A DNA stretch of 64,000 bases, taken from positions 1,003,001-1,067,000 of the forward strand of contig NZ_VULY01000018.1 of NCBI RefSeq assembly GCF_009696485.1, read 5' to 3'. Made by a program: the position numbers and the translations under genes. Numbering within the stretch: the first letter of the stretch is position 1; each line of letters opens with the position of its first letter. Positions 19,253-28,072 of this stretch are shown here, one piece after another. Source of the DNA: Suipraeoptans intestinalis (GTDB lineage: Bacteria; Bacillota; Clostridia; Lachnospirales; Lachnospiraceae). Under the pieces are notes generated by a model. It had not been told where the DNA came from, ran no database searches, and worked only from the letters and a program-made list of their open reading frames with translations.

Positions 19253-20179
19253 CTACTCTTTCTCTCCTACTTCCGTCAACGATTTTACAAGCCCTGCAAG
19301 CCCCTGGATCTCTGATGGGATAATGATCTTGGTAGCCTGTCCGTCCGCTGCCCTCTCAAATGCTTCCAGGCTCTTCATAGTCAGGACCGCCTTATCCGCT
19401 CCTGCTTCTTTCAGGAATCGGATTCCGTCTGCATTCGCCTGCTGCACCTTCATAATGGCCTCCGCTTCACCTTCTGCCCGGCGGATCATTGCCTGTTTCT
19501 CTGCTTCCGCACGAAGGATCGCCGCCTGCTTCTCTGCCTCTGCATCCAGGATCGCGGACTCCTTCTTTCCTTCTGCCACCAGAATGGTGGATTTCTTTTC
19601 TCCCTCCGCACGAAGGATCGCTTCTCTCCGCTCTCTTTCCGCCTTCATCTGCTTTTCCATCGCATCCTGGATCGCTGCCGGCGGAATGATATTCTTTAAT
19701 TCCACACGGTTTACCTTGATCCCCCATGGATCCGTCGCCTCATCCAGAGAGGCCCGCATTTTGGTGTTGATGGTCTCGCGGGACGTTAATGTCTGATCCA
19801 GTTCCAGATCTCCGATAATATTTCTAAGGGTAGTTGCCGTAAGATTTTCGATCGCCATAATAGGGCTTGCCACTCCGTAGCAAAACAGCTTGGGATCCGT
19901 GATCTGGTAAAATACCACCGTATCTATCCGCATGGTTACATTATCCTTGGTGATCACCGGCTGGGGCGCAAAATCCACCACCTGCTCCTTCAGATCCACC
20001 CTTCTTGCCACCCTGTCCAGCACAGGGATCTTGAAGTGGATCCCGGTATTCCAGGTTCCCTGGTAAGCTCCCAGTCTTTCAATCACCAGCGCCTGCGCCT
20101 GCCTCACCACCCGCACGCAGGAAACCAGGATCAAGCACACCAAAATCAATAGCACCAAAAACAAAAAATTTCCTAACAT
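19253..20179 (-). CDS. SPFH/Band 7 (stomatin-like) membrane protein
   Basis: 308 residues. One N-terminal membrane segment (about 1-22) is followed by the SPFH domain (VRVVRQAQALVIERLGAYQGTW... to about residue 180). A long Ala/Glu-rich coiled coil follows, with repeats of the form EAEKQAAILRAEAEKQ, then a short C-terminal segment IIIPSEIQGLAGLVKSL. It resembles the QmcA/YbbK group that forms oligomeric membrane scaffolds and acts with NfeD partners. It overlaps the NfeD gene by 7 bases, the classic pairing. Confidence 0.95.
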   Translation of the reverse strand: MLGNFLFLVLLILVCLILVSCVRVVRQAQALVIERLGAYQGTWNTGIHFKIPVLDRVARRVDLKEQVVDFAPQPVITKDNVTMRIDTVVFYQITDPKLFCYGVASPIMAIENLTATTLRNIIGDLELDQTLTSRETINTKMRASLDEATDPWGIKVNRVELKNIIPPAAIQDAMEKQMKAERERREAILRAEGEKKSTILVAEGKKESAILDAEAEKQAAILRAEAEKQAMIRRAEGEAEAIMKVQQANADGIRFLKEAGADKAVLTMKSLEAFERAADGQATKIIIPSEIQGLAGLVKSLTEVGEKE

Positions 20180-20613
20180 GTTGTTTCCTCCTCTTCTACC
20201 AAAACCTTAACGCCCTGTATCTCTACCACAACGACTTCCCGCCCTTCCGGGATCACCCTGTTTTCTCCTGCCGGTCTCGCAGCCCACTCCTGGCCCTTTA
20301 CCCGCACGCGTCCTACACCTGTCAGGCCGTCTATCTCCTCTATCACCAGACCGTGCTCCCCTTTGATCAGCTCCAGGTTCGTTTTTTTTCTTTCTGTGTT
20401 AAAGTGCTTCATGGCCCAGGGTCGCGTCAAAACTAAAAGGATCAAAGATGACACGATGAACACCGCAAACTGAACGACCGTCCCCTGTCCTAAGAGTCCC
20501 GCAACAAATGCAAGAAGCGCGCCTGCCGCAAACCATATGGTGGTCAGTCCCAGCGTACAGAGCTCGATCACCAGCAACACAATAAAAGCGATCAGCCAAT
20601 ACATTGTCTGCAT
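20173..20613 (-). CDS. NfeD-family membrane protein
   Basis: 146 residues. Hydrophobic segments occupy about residues 4-65 (two to three helices), followed by a C-terminal OB-fold domain (HGLVIEEIDGLTGVGRVRVKGQEWAARPAGE... VVVVEIQGVKVLV), as in short NfeD/YbbJ proteins. These pair with SPFH proteins in membrane microdomain function. It is the first gene of a seven-gene operon, with a promoter at 20656-20684. Confidence 0.93.
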   Translation of the reverse strand: MQTMYWLIAFIVLLVIELCTLGLTTIWFAAGALLAFVAGLLGQGTVVQFAVFIVSSLILLVLTRPWAMKHFNTERKKTNLELIKGEHGLVIEEIDGLTGVGRVRVKGQEWAARPAGENRVIPEGREVVVVEIQGVKVLVEEEETTC

Positions 20614-20655
20614 CCTGCTCCCCCCCTTCCTTTTTATCTGCCGTTTCCTGCTTTT

Positions 20656-20684
20656 ATCTTACTACATCCCCTCTCCCTTTGCAA
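20656..20684 (-). promoter_or_regulatory. Promoter of the NfeD-SPFH-patatin-birA-coaX-dus operon
   Basis: On the minus strand, TTGCAA (20679-20684), a 17-base spacer, TAAGAT (20656-20661), about 40 bases upstream of the NfeD start. A GGAAGGGGGGGAG ribosome binding site follows. Confidence 0.65.
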
Positions 20685-20710
20685 GGTCACAGACAGGGAT
20701 GAAAAGCAGC

Positions 20711-21499
20711 TTACAGGCTCCGCTGACGGCTTGCCTCAAAACTAAGAACCGCTGCCGCGATCCCTACATTCAGGGATTCCACCTGTCCCTGCATGGGGAT
20801 TTTGATCCGAGCATCCGCCAGCGCAGCGGTTTCTTCCTTCAGTCCGTTCCCCTCATTTCCCAGCAAAAATCCGCAGGGCTTCGTGAAATCCTGTTGATAA
20901 TACGGCAGGCTGCCTTCCAGGTGCGCCGCATATAGCCGGATCCCGCTCGCCTTTACGCAATGGATCGCCTCTTTCAAATCCGCCACCCGCACAAACGGAA
21001 GACGGAATACCGATCCCATGGTGGACCGGATCGTCTTGGGTGCAAACAGATCCGCACAGGCTTCATCCAGAAGCACGCCGCTGACTCCGGCTCCCTCCGC
21101 CGTCCGAAGGATCGTCCCCAGGTTCCCCGGATCCTGGATCCCCTCCAGCAGTAACAGCTGCGGACACTCTCCTCTTACGATCTCCGCCAATGCATGGCAG
21201 GGTTTTTGCACCACACACAGAACTCCCTGAGGCGTCTGTGTGTCCGAAACATATTCAAATACACGGTCGGCAAGTATCTCTATCCCGGCCTTGCATCTGT
21301 TTTCCAAATCTTTCGCCAATTCTTTCTGCTTTTTGAGAAAGCTTTCCGATACATAGATTTCTCTTAAAAGCCCGGCCGGCGTTTCTTTCGCCATACGGCT
21401 TCCTTCTGCCAGAAATACCCCTTCCTCCTCCCGGCATTTTTTCTTTTTCTTTAGCTGTATCAGTCGCTTTACCTTCCCATTGGATGTACTGGTGATCAT
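20711..21499 (-). CDS. SpoU/TrmH-family RNA 2'-O-methyltransferase
   Basis: 262 residues. An N-terminal substrate-binding domain (to about residue 100) precedes a SPOUT domain with the three SpoU motifs: LEGIQDPGNLGTILRTAEGAG, GFLLGNEGNGL, and IPMQGQVESLNVGIAAAVLSFE. It binds S-adenosylmethionine in the trefoil knot and methylates a ribose in rRNA or tRNA; the exact site cannot be told from sequence. It begins about 15 bases after the response regulator stop and is probably co-transcribed with the two-component genes upstream. Confidence 0.93.
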   Translation of the reverse strand: MITSTSNGKVKRLIQLKKKKKCREEEGVFLAEGSRMAKETPAGLLREIYVSESFLKKQKELAKDLENRCKAGIEILADRVFEYVSDTQTPQGVLCVVQKPCHALAEIVRGECPQLLLLEGIQDPGNLGTILRTAEGAGVSGVLLDEACADLFAPKTIRSTMGSVFRLPFVRVADLKEAIHCVKASGIRLYAAHLEGSLPYYQQDFTKPCGFLLGNEGNGLKEETAALADARIKIPMQGQVESLNVGIAAAVLSFEASRQRSL

Positions 21500-21514
21500 A
21501 GATTTTCCGTCTCC

Positions 21515-22204
21515 TTACACTTTAAACCGATATCCCACGCCCCAGATCGTTTCAATATACTGGGGATTGGAGGTATCCATCTCCACTTTTTCCCGGATCT
21601 TTTTGATGTGTACCGTAACGGTGGCGATATCTCCCACCGATTCCATATCCCAGATCTCCCGGAACAGTTCATCCTTGGTGTACACATGATTGGGATGGCT
21701 GGCCAAAAACGTCAGCAAATCATACTCCTTGGTGGTAAAGGCCCGTTCCTCCCCATTGACCCAGACTCTTCTGGCAGTCGTGTCGATCCGAAGTCCCCGG
21801 ATCTCGATCACCTTGTTGCGTTCCGCCACGCTTCCGGTCAACCGGTCGTACCTGGCCAGATGCGCCTTTACCCTGGCCACCAGTTCGCTGGGACTGAAGG
21901 GCTTTGTGATATAATCGTCGGCTCCCAGACCCAGTCCTCTGATTTTATCAATATCTTCTTTTTTTGCAGACACCATCAGGATCGGGGTGTTCTTGATCTG
22001 ACGGATCTGCCTGCAGATCTCAAATCCATCCACCTCCGGAAGCATCAGATCCAGGATATACAGATCAAACTCTTCCTTCAGTGCCCGATCCTGTCCCGTT
22101 CTTCCGTCGTTGCATACTTCCACCTGAAATCCCGCAAGCTCCAGATAATCTTTCTCCAGATCCGCAATCGCCTCTTCGTCTTCTACGATCAGTATTCTAT
22201 TCAT
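21515..22204 (-). CDS. OmpR/PhoB-type response regulator
   Basis: 230 residues from MNRILIVEDEEAIADLEKDY. An AGGAGGTGCCGATAC ribosome binding site precedes the ATG at 22202-22204; the longer in-frame frame runs into the kinase gene. The receiver domain has acidic D-E-E, the phospho-acceptor Asp in YILDLMLPEVDG and Lys in ADDYITKPFSP. The C-terminal winged helix has VWVNGEERAFTTKEYDLLTFLASHPNHVYTKDEL and the WGVGYRF end. It overlaps the kinase stop by 8 bases. The signal is unknown. Confidence 0.95.
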   Translation of the reverse strand: MNRILIVEDEEAIADLEKDYLELAGFQVEVCNDGRTGQDRALKEEFDLYILDLMLPEVDGFEICRQIRQIKNTPILMVSAKKEDIDKIRGLGLGADDYITKPFSPSELVARVKAHLARYDRLTGSVAERNKVIEIRGLRIDTTARRVWVNGEERAFTTKEYDLLTFLASHPNHVYTKDELFREIWDMESVGDIATVTVHIKKIREKVEMDTSNPQYIETIWGVGYRFKV

Positions 22205-23693
22205 GTATCGGCACCTCCTGATATTTTCTAAGCACGAAATACATGGTCGTCCCTGTATTTTCCCTGCTGGTCGCCCATATCTTTCCGCCATGTTCTTCAA
22301 TGATCTTTTTTACAATAGACAGCCCGATCCCGCTGCCTCCCTTGGAAGAATTTCTGGAGGTATCGCTCCGAAAAAACCGATCGAAAATATTGGGCAGATC
22401 CTTCGCCGCAATCCCTTTTCCGTTATCCTCCAGCTCTATCTGGACAAAATCTCCCACGTCCTTGATCCGCAGATTGATTTTTCCCTTTTTCTTATCCATG
22501 TATTTGATGGAATTGTTCACGATATTGTGCACCACTCGTTTGATCTGTTCTGTGTCGGCAATGACCTTCACATCTTCCTCCACATAATTGAAATAGCCAA
22601 ATTCTATTCCGGCAGGCTCCAGCTCCATCGCCAGATCCTCCGCACAGTCATTGAAATATCCGTTGACGGAAATGGTGCTGAAATTATAGGGGATGCGGTT
22701 GGTATCGATCTTGGTGTAAAAGGTCAGCTCATTGATCAAAAGATCCATCTCATTGGCTTTGTTGTAAATGGTCTTTACATATTTGTCCACTTTTTCCGGA
22801 GTGTCCGCCACTCCGTCCAGGATCCCTTCCGCATAGCCTTTGATGGTGGTGACCGGCGTTTTCAGATCATGGGAGATATTGCTGATCAGTTCCTTGTTTT
22901 CCTGGTCAAATTTCAACCGCTCTTCCGTGGTATCCTTCAGCCGTTTCCGCATGGCTTCCAGATCCCGACACAGGCTGCCCAGCTCATCCTTGGATTCCTG
23001 CTTCAGTTCAAAATCCAGATTCCCTTCGGTAATATTTTTTGCCGCCACCTGCATTTTGGCCAGCGGCCGCATCACCCCTCTGTAGATCCAGTAGATTAAA
23101 ACGGCGGCGGTCAGGATCAGAACGATCATCACTCCGTATACCATCCGCACCAAAAATGTTTCGATCTCCGGGATCATATCCTTCATATCCGTCACCAGAA
23201 ACAGGCTGCCCTTTTGACCATCTGCATAGGTTACGTCGATCTGCTTTAACAGTACCTGCTCTTTGCCCCCCAGATAGATCCCGTTCTGGGACGCTTCCGA
23301 CGCTTCCCCGTACTCGGGTAGCTGGGAAAGAATGGCGTCTACCTGCTTTTTCCCGGAGCCCACATAAGTGATCTCTCCTTCCCTGGTTGTCAGCAGGAAG
23401 CTTTTCTTCTTCTGCAGCCGCCGGTTCCACTGCTCCAGATAGGAAACTTCCTCCAGTCTGGCCGGCTCTTCTTCCGCCACCTGACTCAATTCCTGAAATG
23501 GTTTTTCCGTCAGGGCGGACATGGTTTCAACGGAGTTGGACAGACTTTTTACCGTCGTCCCTTTCAATTCATAATTCTTCTCAATGGAATGTATCTGATG
23601 CGTTCCCAGCACGAATACGATAACCGACGTCAGTATGACAGGAATCAGTATCACCGTCAGAAACGCAATGATCAGGCGTGTTTTTAATTTCAT
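22197..23693 (-). CDS. Sensor histidine kinase
   Basis: 498 residues from MKLKTRLIIAFLTV; a GGAGGGATTGCC site supports the ATG at 23691-23693. Two membrane segments (about 8-30 and 180-205) enclose an extracytoplasmic domain of roughly 150 residues. A HAMP linker follows, then HisKA with the phospho-acceptor His in NISHDLKTPVTTIKGY, and an HATPase domain with HNIVNNSIKY (N box), LEDNGKGI (G1), DRFFR and GGSGIGLSIVKKI (G2). It partners the downstream response regulator. The sensor domain gives no clear clue to the stimulus. Confidence 0.95.
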   Translation of the reverse strand: MKLKTRLIIAFLTVILIPVILTSVIVFVLGTHQIHSIEKNYELKGTTVKSLSNSVETMSALTEKPFQELSQVAEEEPARLEEVSYLEQWNRRLQKKKSFLLTTREGEITYVGSGKKQVDAILSQLPEYGEASEASQNGIYLGGKEQVLLKQIDVTYADGQKGSLFLVTDMKDMIPEIETFLVRMVYGVMIVLILTAAVLIYWIYRGVMRPLAKMQVAAKNITEGNLDFELKQESKDELGSLCRDLEAMRKRLKDTTEERLKFDQENKELISNISHDLKTPVTTIKGYAEGILDGVADTPEKVDKYVKTIYNKANEMDLLINELTFYTKIDTNRIPYNFSTISVNGYFNDCAEDLAMELEPAGIEFGYFNYVEEDVKVIADTEQIKRVVHNIVNNSIKYMDKKKGKINLRIKDVGDFVQIELEDNGKGIAAKDLPNIFDRFFRSDTSRNSSKGGSGIGLSIVKKIIEEHGGKIWATSRENTGTTMYFVLRKYQEVPIHE

Positions 23694-23728
23694 GGCAATC
23701 CCTCCGTGGAAAGTATAGCATGAAAATA

Positions 23729-23749
23729 GGTGCTTCATGACAAAGCACC
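23729..23749 (-). terminator. Terminator after metK
   Basis: On the minus strand, GGTGCTT, loop TGTCATG, AAGCACC, then TATTTTC. It lies 21 bases past the metK stop. Confidence 0.65.
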
Positions 23750-23769
23750 CATAAACTTTTCTAAAATTT

Positions 23770-24951
23770 TTATAAATATCCTTTCAGAACCTCTGCCTTA
23801 TCTGTCTTTTCCCAGGGGAATTCCACGTCTGTCCTTCCAAAATGCCCGTAAGCCGCCGTTTTTTTGTAGATCGGCCTGCGCAGATCCAGCATCCGGATGA
23901 TCCCCTCCGGCCGAAGATCAAACTGTTCCCGGATGATCTCCACCAAGGCTTCGTCCGACAGGCGCCCCGTTCCAAAGGTATCCACCATGATGGAGGTGGG
24001 ATGTGCCACCCCGATGGCGTAGGACAACTGGATCTCGCATTTCTTTGCCATCCCTGCCGCCACAATGTTTTTTGCCACATATCTGGCTGCGTAGGCTGCG
24101 GAACGGTCCACCTTTGTACAGTCCTTTCCGGAAAACGCCCCGCCTCCGTGTCTTGCCATGCCGCCGTAGGTATCCACGATGATCTTTCTGCCGGTCAGTC
24201 CGCTGTCTCCGTGAGGACCTCCGATCACAAACCGTCCTGTGGGGTTGATAAAGAACTTGGTCTGTTCATCCACCATTTCTTTCGGGAGAATCCGGTTAAA
24301 TACGTGGGTGGTGATGTCCTGATGGATCTGCTCCTGAGACACCTCCGGATCATGCTGTGTGGAAAGCACCACCGCATCCAGTCGTTTCGGCACTCCTTCT
24401 TCATCATACTCCACTGTTACCTGTGTCTTTCCGTCCGGTCTCAGATAGGGCAGCGTGCCGTCCTTTCTCACCTGCGTCAGTCTTTGTGCCAGCCGGTGTG
24501 CCAGAGAAATGGGGTAGGGCATCAGCTCCTCTGTTTCGTCTGTCGCATACCCGAACATCATCCCCTGGTCTCCTGCCCCGATGGAATCTGCATCCTCCGG
24601 CTTCTGCTGCTTTGCCTCCAACGCTTTATCCACTCCCATGGCAATGTCCGAGGACTGTTCATCGATAGCCAGGATCACGCCGCAGGTATCTGCATCAAAC
24701 CCGTATTTTCCTCTTGTATATCCGATCTCCCGCACGGTGTCCCGCACCAGCTTCTGCATATCCACATAGGCATTGGTGGTAATTTCTCCCATCACCATTA
24801 CCAGCCCTGTCGTGGTACAGGTTTCGCATGCCACACGGCTCATGGGATCCTGCTCTACCAGCGCATCCAAAATGGCGTCTGAGATTTGATCGCACATCTT
24901 ATCCGGATGTCCCTCCGTTACAGATTCTGATGTAAATAAATGTCTTTCCAT
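23770..24951 (-). CDS. metK: S-adenosylmethionine synthetase
   Basis: Makes S-adenosylmethionine from methionine and ATP. 393 residues, the usual length, from [18 protein letters not shown] with GHPDK at 14-18, the [15 protein letters not shown] motif, and [22 protein letters not shown]. The start ATG at 24949-24951 has GGGAGGAAATCAA before it. An in-frame extension up to 25104 runs through the riboswitch terminator and is not coding. Regulated by the SAM-I riboswitch at 25105-25207, so the product shuts off its own gene. Confidence 0.98.
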   Translation of the reverse strand: MERHLFTSESVTEGHPDKMCDQISDAILDALVEQDPMSRVACETCTTTGLVMVMGEITTNAYVDMQKLVRDTVREIGYTRGKYGFDADTCGVILAIDEQSSDIAMGVDKALEAKQQKPEDADSIGAGDQGMMFGYATDETEELMPYPISLAHRLAQRLTQVRKDGTLPYLRPDGKTQVTVEYDEEGVPKRLDAVVLSTQHDPEVSQEQIHQDITTHVFNRILPKEMVDEQTKFFINPTGRFVIGGPHGDSGLTGRKIIVDTYGGMARHGGGAFSGKDCTKVDRSAAYAARYVAKNIVAAGMAKKCEIQLSYAIGVAHPTSIMVDTFGTGRLSDEALVEIIREQFDLRPEGIIRMLDLRRPIYKKTAAYGHFGRTDVEFPWEKTDKAEVLKGYL

Positions 24952-25060
24952 TTGATTTCCTCCCGTCTTTTCCTGTTTTATTTCTGTTTCATCTGACATT
25001 GTGCAGATCTGCACAGTCACCAGGCTTTCCGCCAAGCGCAGATCCCGCATCGTTGCCGCT

Positions 25061-25089
25061 AAAAAAGCAGCCCGACAAAGGACTGCTTT
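25061..25089 (-). terminator. Expression-platform terminator of the metK riboswitch
   Basis: On the minus strand, AAAGCAGTCC, loop TTTGTC, GGGCTGC, then TTTTTTA. It lies 15 bases after the aptamer and about 110 bases before metK, so it is expected to form when SAM is bound. Confidence 0.85.
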
Positions 25090-25104
25090 ACATACATAAA
25101 TCAA

Positions 25105-25207
25105 TCCTCTTATTGTTCGAATGACTCGCTCAGGTTGGCACCTTCCCTTCCGGGGGTTGCCGCAGCTTCACAGGTCCTTTGTACCTCCACTGCTCTGAAT
25201 AAGAGAA
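25105..25207 (-). promoter_or_regulatory. SAM-I (S-box) riboswitch upstream of metK
   Basis: On the minus strand, the P1 strand TCTCTTATTCAGAG pairs with CAATAAGAGGA at the end. Between them are the S-box core segments GGCAACC, AAGGTGCCAA and CCTGAGCGA. With the downstream terminator this is a complete OFF switch responding to S-adenosylmethionine. Confidence 0.95.
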
Positions 25208-25228
25208 ATTTTATTAAATTCCACTGGA

Positions 25229-25257
25229 ACTATACTATTTTTTCTTTCGTTTGTCAA
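25229..25257 (-). promoter_or_regulatory. Sigma-A promoter of metK
   Basis: On the minus strand, TTGACA (25252-25257), a 17-base spacer, TATAGT (25229-25234); it starts the transcript about 20 bases before the S-box aptamer. Confidence 0.85.
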
Positions 25258-25283
25258 ATACACAAAACGATTCTGTCATTTTT

Positions 25284-26576
25284 CTAACCGATTCTCAGGC
25301 AAAACTTCTGGATCGCTTTTTCCGAATCCACCCGCTCAATGATCCCGCCGATCCCTCTTAGCTTTTCCTCAAACCGCTCATAGCCTCGTTGGATATATAC
25401 GATATCATCGATGATAGTGATTCCGTCCGTTGCCAGACCTGCAATGCAAAGCGCCGCACCTGCCCGGAGATCCGGAGCGCTGACCCTTGCTCCCGAAAAG
25501 CTTTCCACGCCTTCAATGGTAGCGGAATTGCCCTCTATCTTCACGCTGGCTCCCATTCTCGCCAGCTCATCCAGATACTTAAACCGGTTTTCAAAAATAC
25601 TCTCCACGATAGTGCTGGTTCCCTGGGAAAGCGCCAGCGTCACGCCAATCTGAGGCTGCATATCCGTTGGAAATCCCGGGTACGGCAGTGTCTTTACATG
25701 TGTGCTGTTCAGCCGGCCCTTCGCCACCACACGCACCGCATCGTCAAACTCTTCCACCTCACAGCCCATTTCCACCAGCTTGGCCACCGTTGCTTCCAGA
25801 TGCTTGGGAATTACGTTCAGCACCGTCACGTCTCCCTTGGTAGCCGCAGCCGCAAACATAAACGTTCCTGCCTCGATCTGATCCGGGATCACGGAATACT
25901 CCGTCCCGTGAAGCTTTTGCACGCCACGGATCCGGATAATGTCCGTTCCGGCTCCTCTGATGTTTGCTCCCATACTGTTCAGGAAGTTGGCCACATCCAC
26001 CACATGGGGCTCCTTTGCGACATTTTCCAGGATCGTCAATCCTTCGGCCATGGCCGCTGCCATCATAACATTGATGGTGGCTCCCACACTGACCACGTCA
26101 AAATAAATATGTTTCCCCCGAAGCCTCTCTACCTCCGCCAGGATCTTTCCGCCGTGGATGATCACTTCTGCTCCCAGCGCCCGAAATCCCTTCAGATGCT
26201 GGTCAATAGGACGGCTGCCAATGTTGCAGCCTCCCGGAAGCGCCACCTCCGCCCTCTTGTATTTTCCAAGAAGGGCTCCCAGCAGATAATACGAAGCGCG
26301 GATCTTCTTGATATATTCATACTCTATGGACATGTCGCTGATGTTCTTCCCGCTGATCCTCACCGTATGCCTGTCTACTCTGGAAACAGACGCGCCGATC
26401 CCTGCGATGGCATCCAGCATCACGTTGATATCGTTTACATCCGGAAGGTTATCTATCAAAACCGTATCGTCGGTCATGATAGCTGCAGAAAGAATCGCAA
26501 GAGCTGCGTTTTTTGCTCCTCCGATCTCTACCTCTCCCACCAACGGATGACCGCCCTTAATAATATATTGCTCCAT
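25284..26576 (-). CDS. murA: UDP-N-acetylglucosamine 1-carboxyvinyltransferase
   Basis: First committed step of peptidoglycan synthesis: adds enolpyruvate from PEP to UDP-GlcNAc. 430 residues from MEQYIIKGGHPLVGEVEIGGAKN (K22-N23 substrate contacts). C117 in LPGGCNIGSRPIDQH is the fosfomycin-target cysteine, so it is of the sensitive type. The GGFPTDMQ-equivalent PGFPTDMQPQ is present. I start at ATG 26574-26576 after GAGGTGGAGT; four in-frame codons upstream are possible. Single gene with its own extended -10 promoter. Clostridia often have a second MurA, not seen here. Confidence 0.97.
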   Translation of the reverse strand: MEQYIIKGGHPLVGEVEIGGAKNAALAILSAAIMTDDTVLIDNLPDVNDINVMLDAIAGIGASVSRVDRHTVRISGKNISDMSIEYEYIKKIRASYYLLGALLGKYKRAEVALPGGCNIGSRPIDQHLKGFRALGAEVIIHGGKILAEVERLRGKHIYFDVVSVGATINVMMAAAMAEGLTILENVAKEPHVVDVANFLNSMGANIRGAGTDIIRIRGVQKLHGTEYSVIPDQIEAGTFMFAAAATKGDVTVLNVIPKHLEATVAKLVEMGCEVEEFDDAVRVVAKGRLNSTHVKTLPYPGFPTDMQPQIGVTLALSQGTSTIVESIFENRFKYLDELARMGASVKIEGNSATIEGVESFSGARVSAPDLRAGAALCIAGLATDGITIIDDIVYIQRGYERFEEKLRGIGGIIERVDSEKAIQKFCLRIG

Positions 26577-26611
26577 ACTCCACCTCAATCGCCAAGATTT
26601 ATCTCCGTGTC

Positions 26612-26639
26612 ATTATACCACAGAATCCCTGTTTGTAAA
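26612..26639 (-). promoter_or_regulatory. Promoter of murA
   Basis: On the minus strand, TTTACA (26634-26639), a 16-base spacer, then TGG-TATAAT, an extended -10 with TATAAT at 26612-26617. Confidence 0.75.
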
Positions 26640-26678
26640 ATCTTTTTTACAGACTCGTAATTTTTCTGTAATATTTCT

Positions 26679-27176
26679 CTACTTTTTCAGTGCAGTTATC
26701 ACGGCTTCCAGCGTCTCTTCCACCGTCCGTCCGTCTTCACAGATGGTAATGTCCGCATACCGTTCAAACAGCCGGACCCTCTCCCGGTAGAGATCCAGAA
26801 GTGTCTGTCCTTCTCTTAACACCACGCCTCTGTCTTTTACATTTTGAAGCCTGGCTGCGATCGTTTCATAGGAGGCCTGCAGGTAGACCACACGGCCGAT
26901 TTTTTTGAAATGCTCCATGGCATTGGGGCAGTAGACCACGCTCCCCCCCGGGGAAATCATCGTTTTCTCCGCTTCTATGCCTGCGTTGACCCGGTCTTCC
27001 ACCTCCAGAAATCCCTCAATCCCCCGCTCTGCAATGATCTCCTTCAGGAGCTTTCCCTCCTGTTCCTGGATCAAAAGATCCGCATCTAAAAACTGATATC
27101 CCAGCCGTTTTGCAGCCACCACGCCGATCGTGCTTTTCCCCGACGACGGCATTCCGATAAAAATTACATTGTCCAT
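26679..27176 (-). CDS. aroK: Shikimate kinase
   Basis: Phosphorylates shikimate in the aromatic amino acid pathway. 165 residues from MDNVIFIGMPSSGKST, with the P-loop GMPSSGKS at 8-15, the shikimate-binding Asp in FLDADLLI, and the GGSVVYCPNAM segment (usually GGG). The ATG at 27174-27176 follows AAGGAGCAAAAGC; the open frame upstream passes through a terminator and is not used. It is on its own, between the V-ATPase terminator and murA, without other aro genes. Confidence 0.9.
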   Translation of the reverse strand: MDNVIFIGMPSSGKSTIGVVAAKRLGYQFLDADLLIQEQEGKLLKEIIAERGIEGFLEVEDRVNAGIEAEKTMISPGGSVVYCPNAMEHFKKIGRVVYLQASYETIAARLQNVKDRGVVLREGQTLLDLYRERVRLFERYADITICEDGRTVEETLEAVITALKK

Positions 27177-27209
27177 GCTTTTGCTCCTTGTGTCTGATGC
27201 TTTTTCCGG

Positions 27210-27244
27210 AGAAAATCGGGGCGAATGCTCCGCCCCGATTTTCT
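27210..27244 (-). terminator. Terminator of the V-type ATPase operon
   Basis: A perfect 14-bp stem AGAAAATCGGGGCG / CGCCCCGATTTTCT with a 7-base loop, AT-rich at both ends, so it could act in both directions. It lies between the subunit D stop and aroK. Confidence 0.8.
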
Positions 27245-27396
27245 CTGTATTTTCTTGTCTGCCGCCTTGCTTTTCCGCTGTCGCTTCCAAAAGCCGCGGC
27301 CCTTCGCCGCATCCGCTTTCGGAAAACGTCAGCCGCTGCCCGGCCCTCTCTTTTCCGGAATATCCGAAACGCTCAAAAGATACGCTTCTGATCCAA

Positions 27397-28056
27397 TCAG
27401 GCTCTCTCGCTATACTTGTGCGCTTCCTCCAGCATCATGTCCTTTACTTTCATCAGGCGGATCTGAGAGCTTCTTTCATTCTCGTCCAGCTTCATGGTGA
27501 TATACTTGATCGTCCTTCTGGCCTCCGGAATGATCACATGCTCCAGCGCGTTTACCCGCCTCCTGGTTTTCTCAATCTCTGCCGCCATCAGCTGGCAGGC
27601 TTTTTCGATCTCCGCCAGCCGCAGCATCTCCGGCAGGATGTCTGCCAGGGATTTTACTGCGTCGTCCAGATCTCCCGATGTAAATGCAAACCCATAAGAA
27701 TAGATGTCATTTGCATCTGCTGTGCGGGTTTTGGTGGTGAATGCCGGAATATTTACACTCATGACATTCTTACTTCCCACTTCCAGATTGACTTCCTGCT
27801 TGGGCGCCATAAATGCCGTTCTCAGAGTCACTTCATCCATTCCCGCCTTGGCGATCACAAAGTTCTGGTTGGCGGCCTTGATTCCCGCCTCCACCTTTAG
27901 ACGAAGTTCCATGTTTTCCTTGACCAGTTCCAGAAATTGACGCATCAGCTCATCTCTTTTGTCTTTTAGAAGCTTATGGCCTTTGACGGCTGTGACCAGT
28001 TTTCTTTTTGTCTTCGTCAACTCCATACGGGTCGGCGTAATCTGTGTGGATGCCAT
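27397..28056 (-). CDS. ntpD: V/A-type ATPase subunit D
   Basis: Central rotor shaft of the V1/A1 motor. 219 residues, almost wholly two long helices, with the typical start MASTQITPTRMELTKTKRKLVTAVKGHKLLKDKRDELMRQF split over the first 40 residues. The conserved C-terminal helix RRRVNALEHVIIPEARRTIKYI is present. Last gene of the nine-gene operon, 16 bases after subunit B, followed by a terminator. Confidence 0.96.
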   Translation of the reverse strand: MASTQITPTRMELTKTKRKLVTAVKGHKLLKDKRDELMRQFLELVKENMELRLKVEAGIKAANQNFVIAKAGMDEVTLRTAFMAPKQEVNLEVGSKNVMSVNIPAFTTKTRTADANDIYSYGFAFTSGDLDDAVKSLADILPEMLRLAEIEKACQLMAAEIEKTRRRVNALEHVIIPEARRTIKYITMKLDENERSSQIRLMKVKDMMLEEAHKYSERA

Positions 28057-28072
28057 ATCCTACCACCTCCGT

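Noticed and set aside
24952-25104. N-terminal extension of metK
   Set aside because: It reads through the riboswitch terminator; the normal metK start has a good ribosome binding site.
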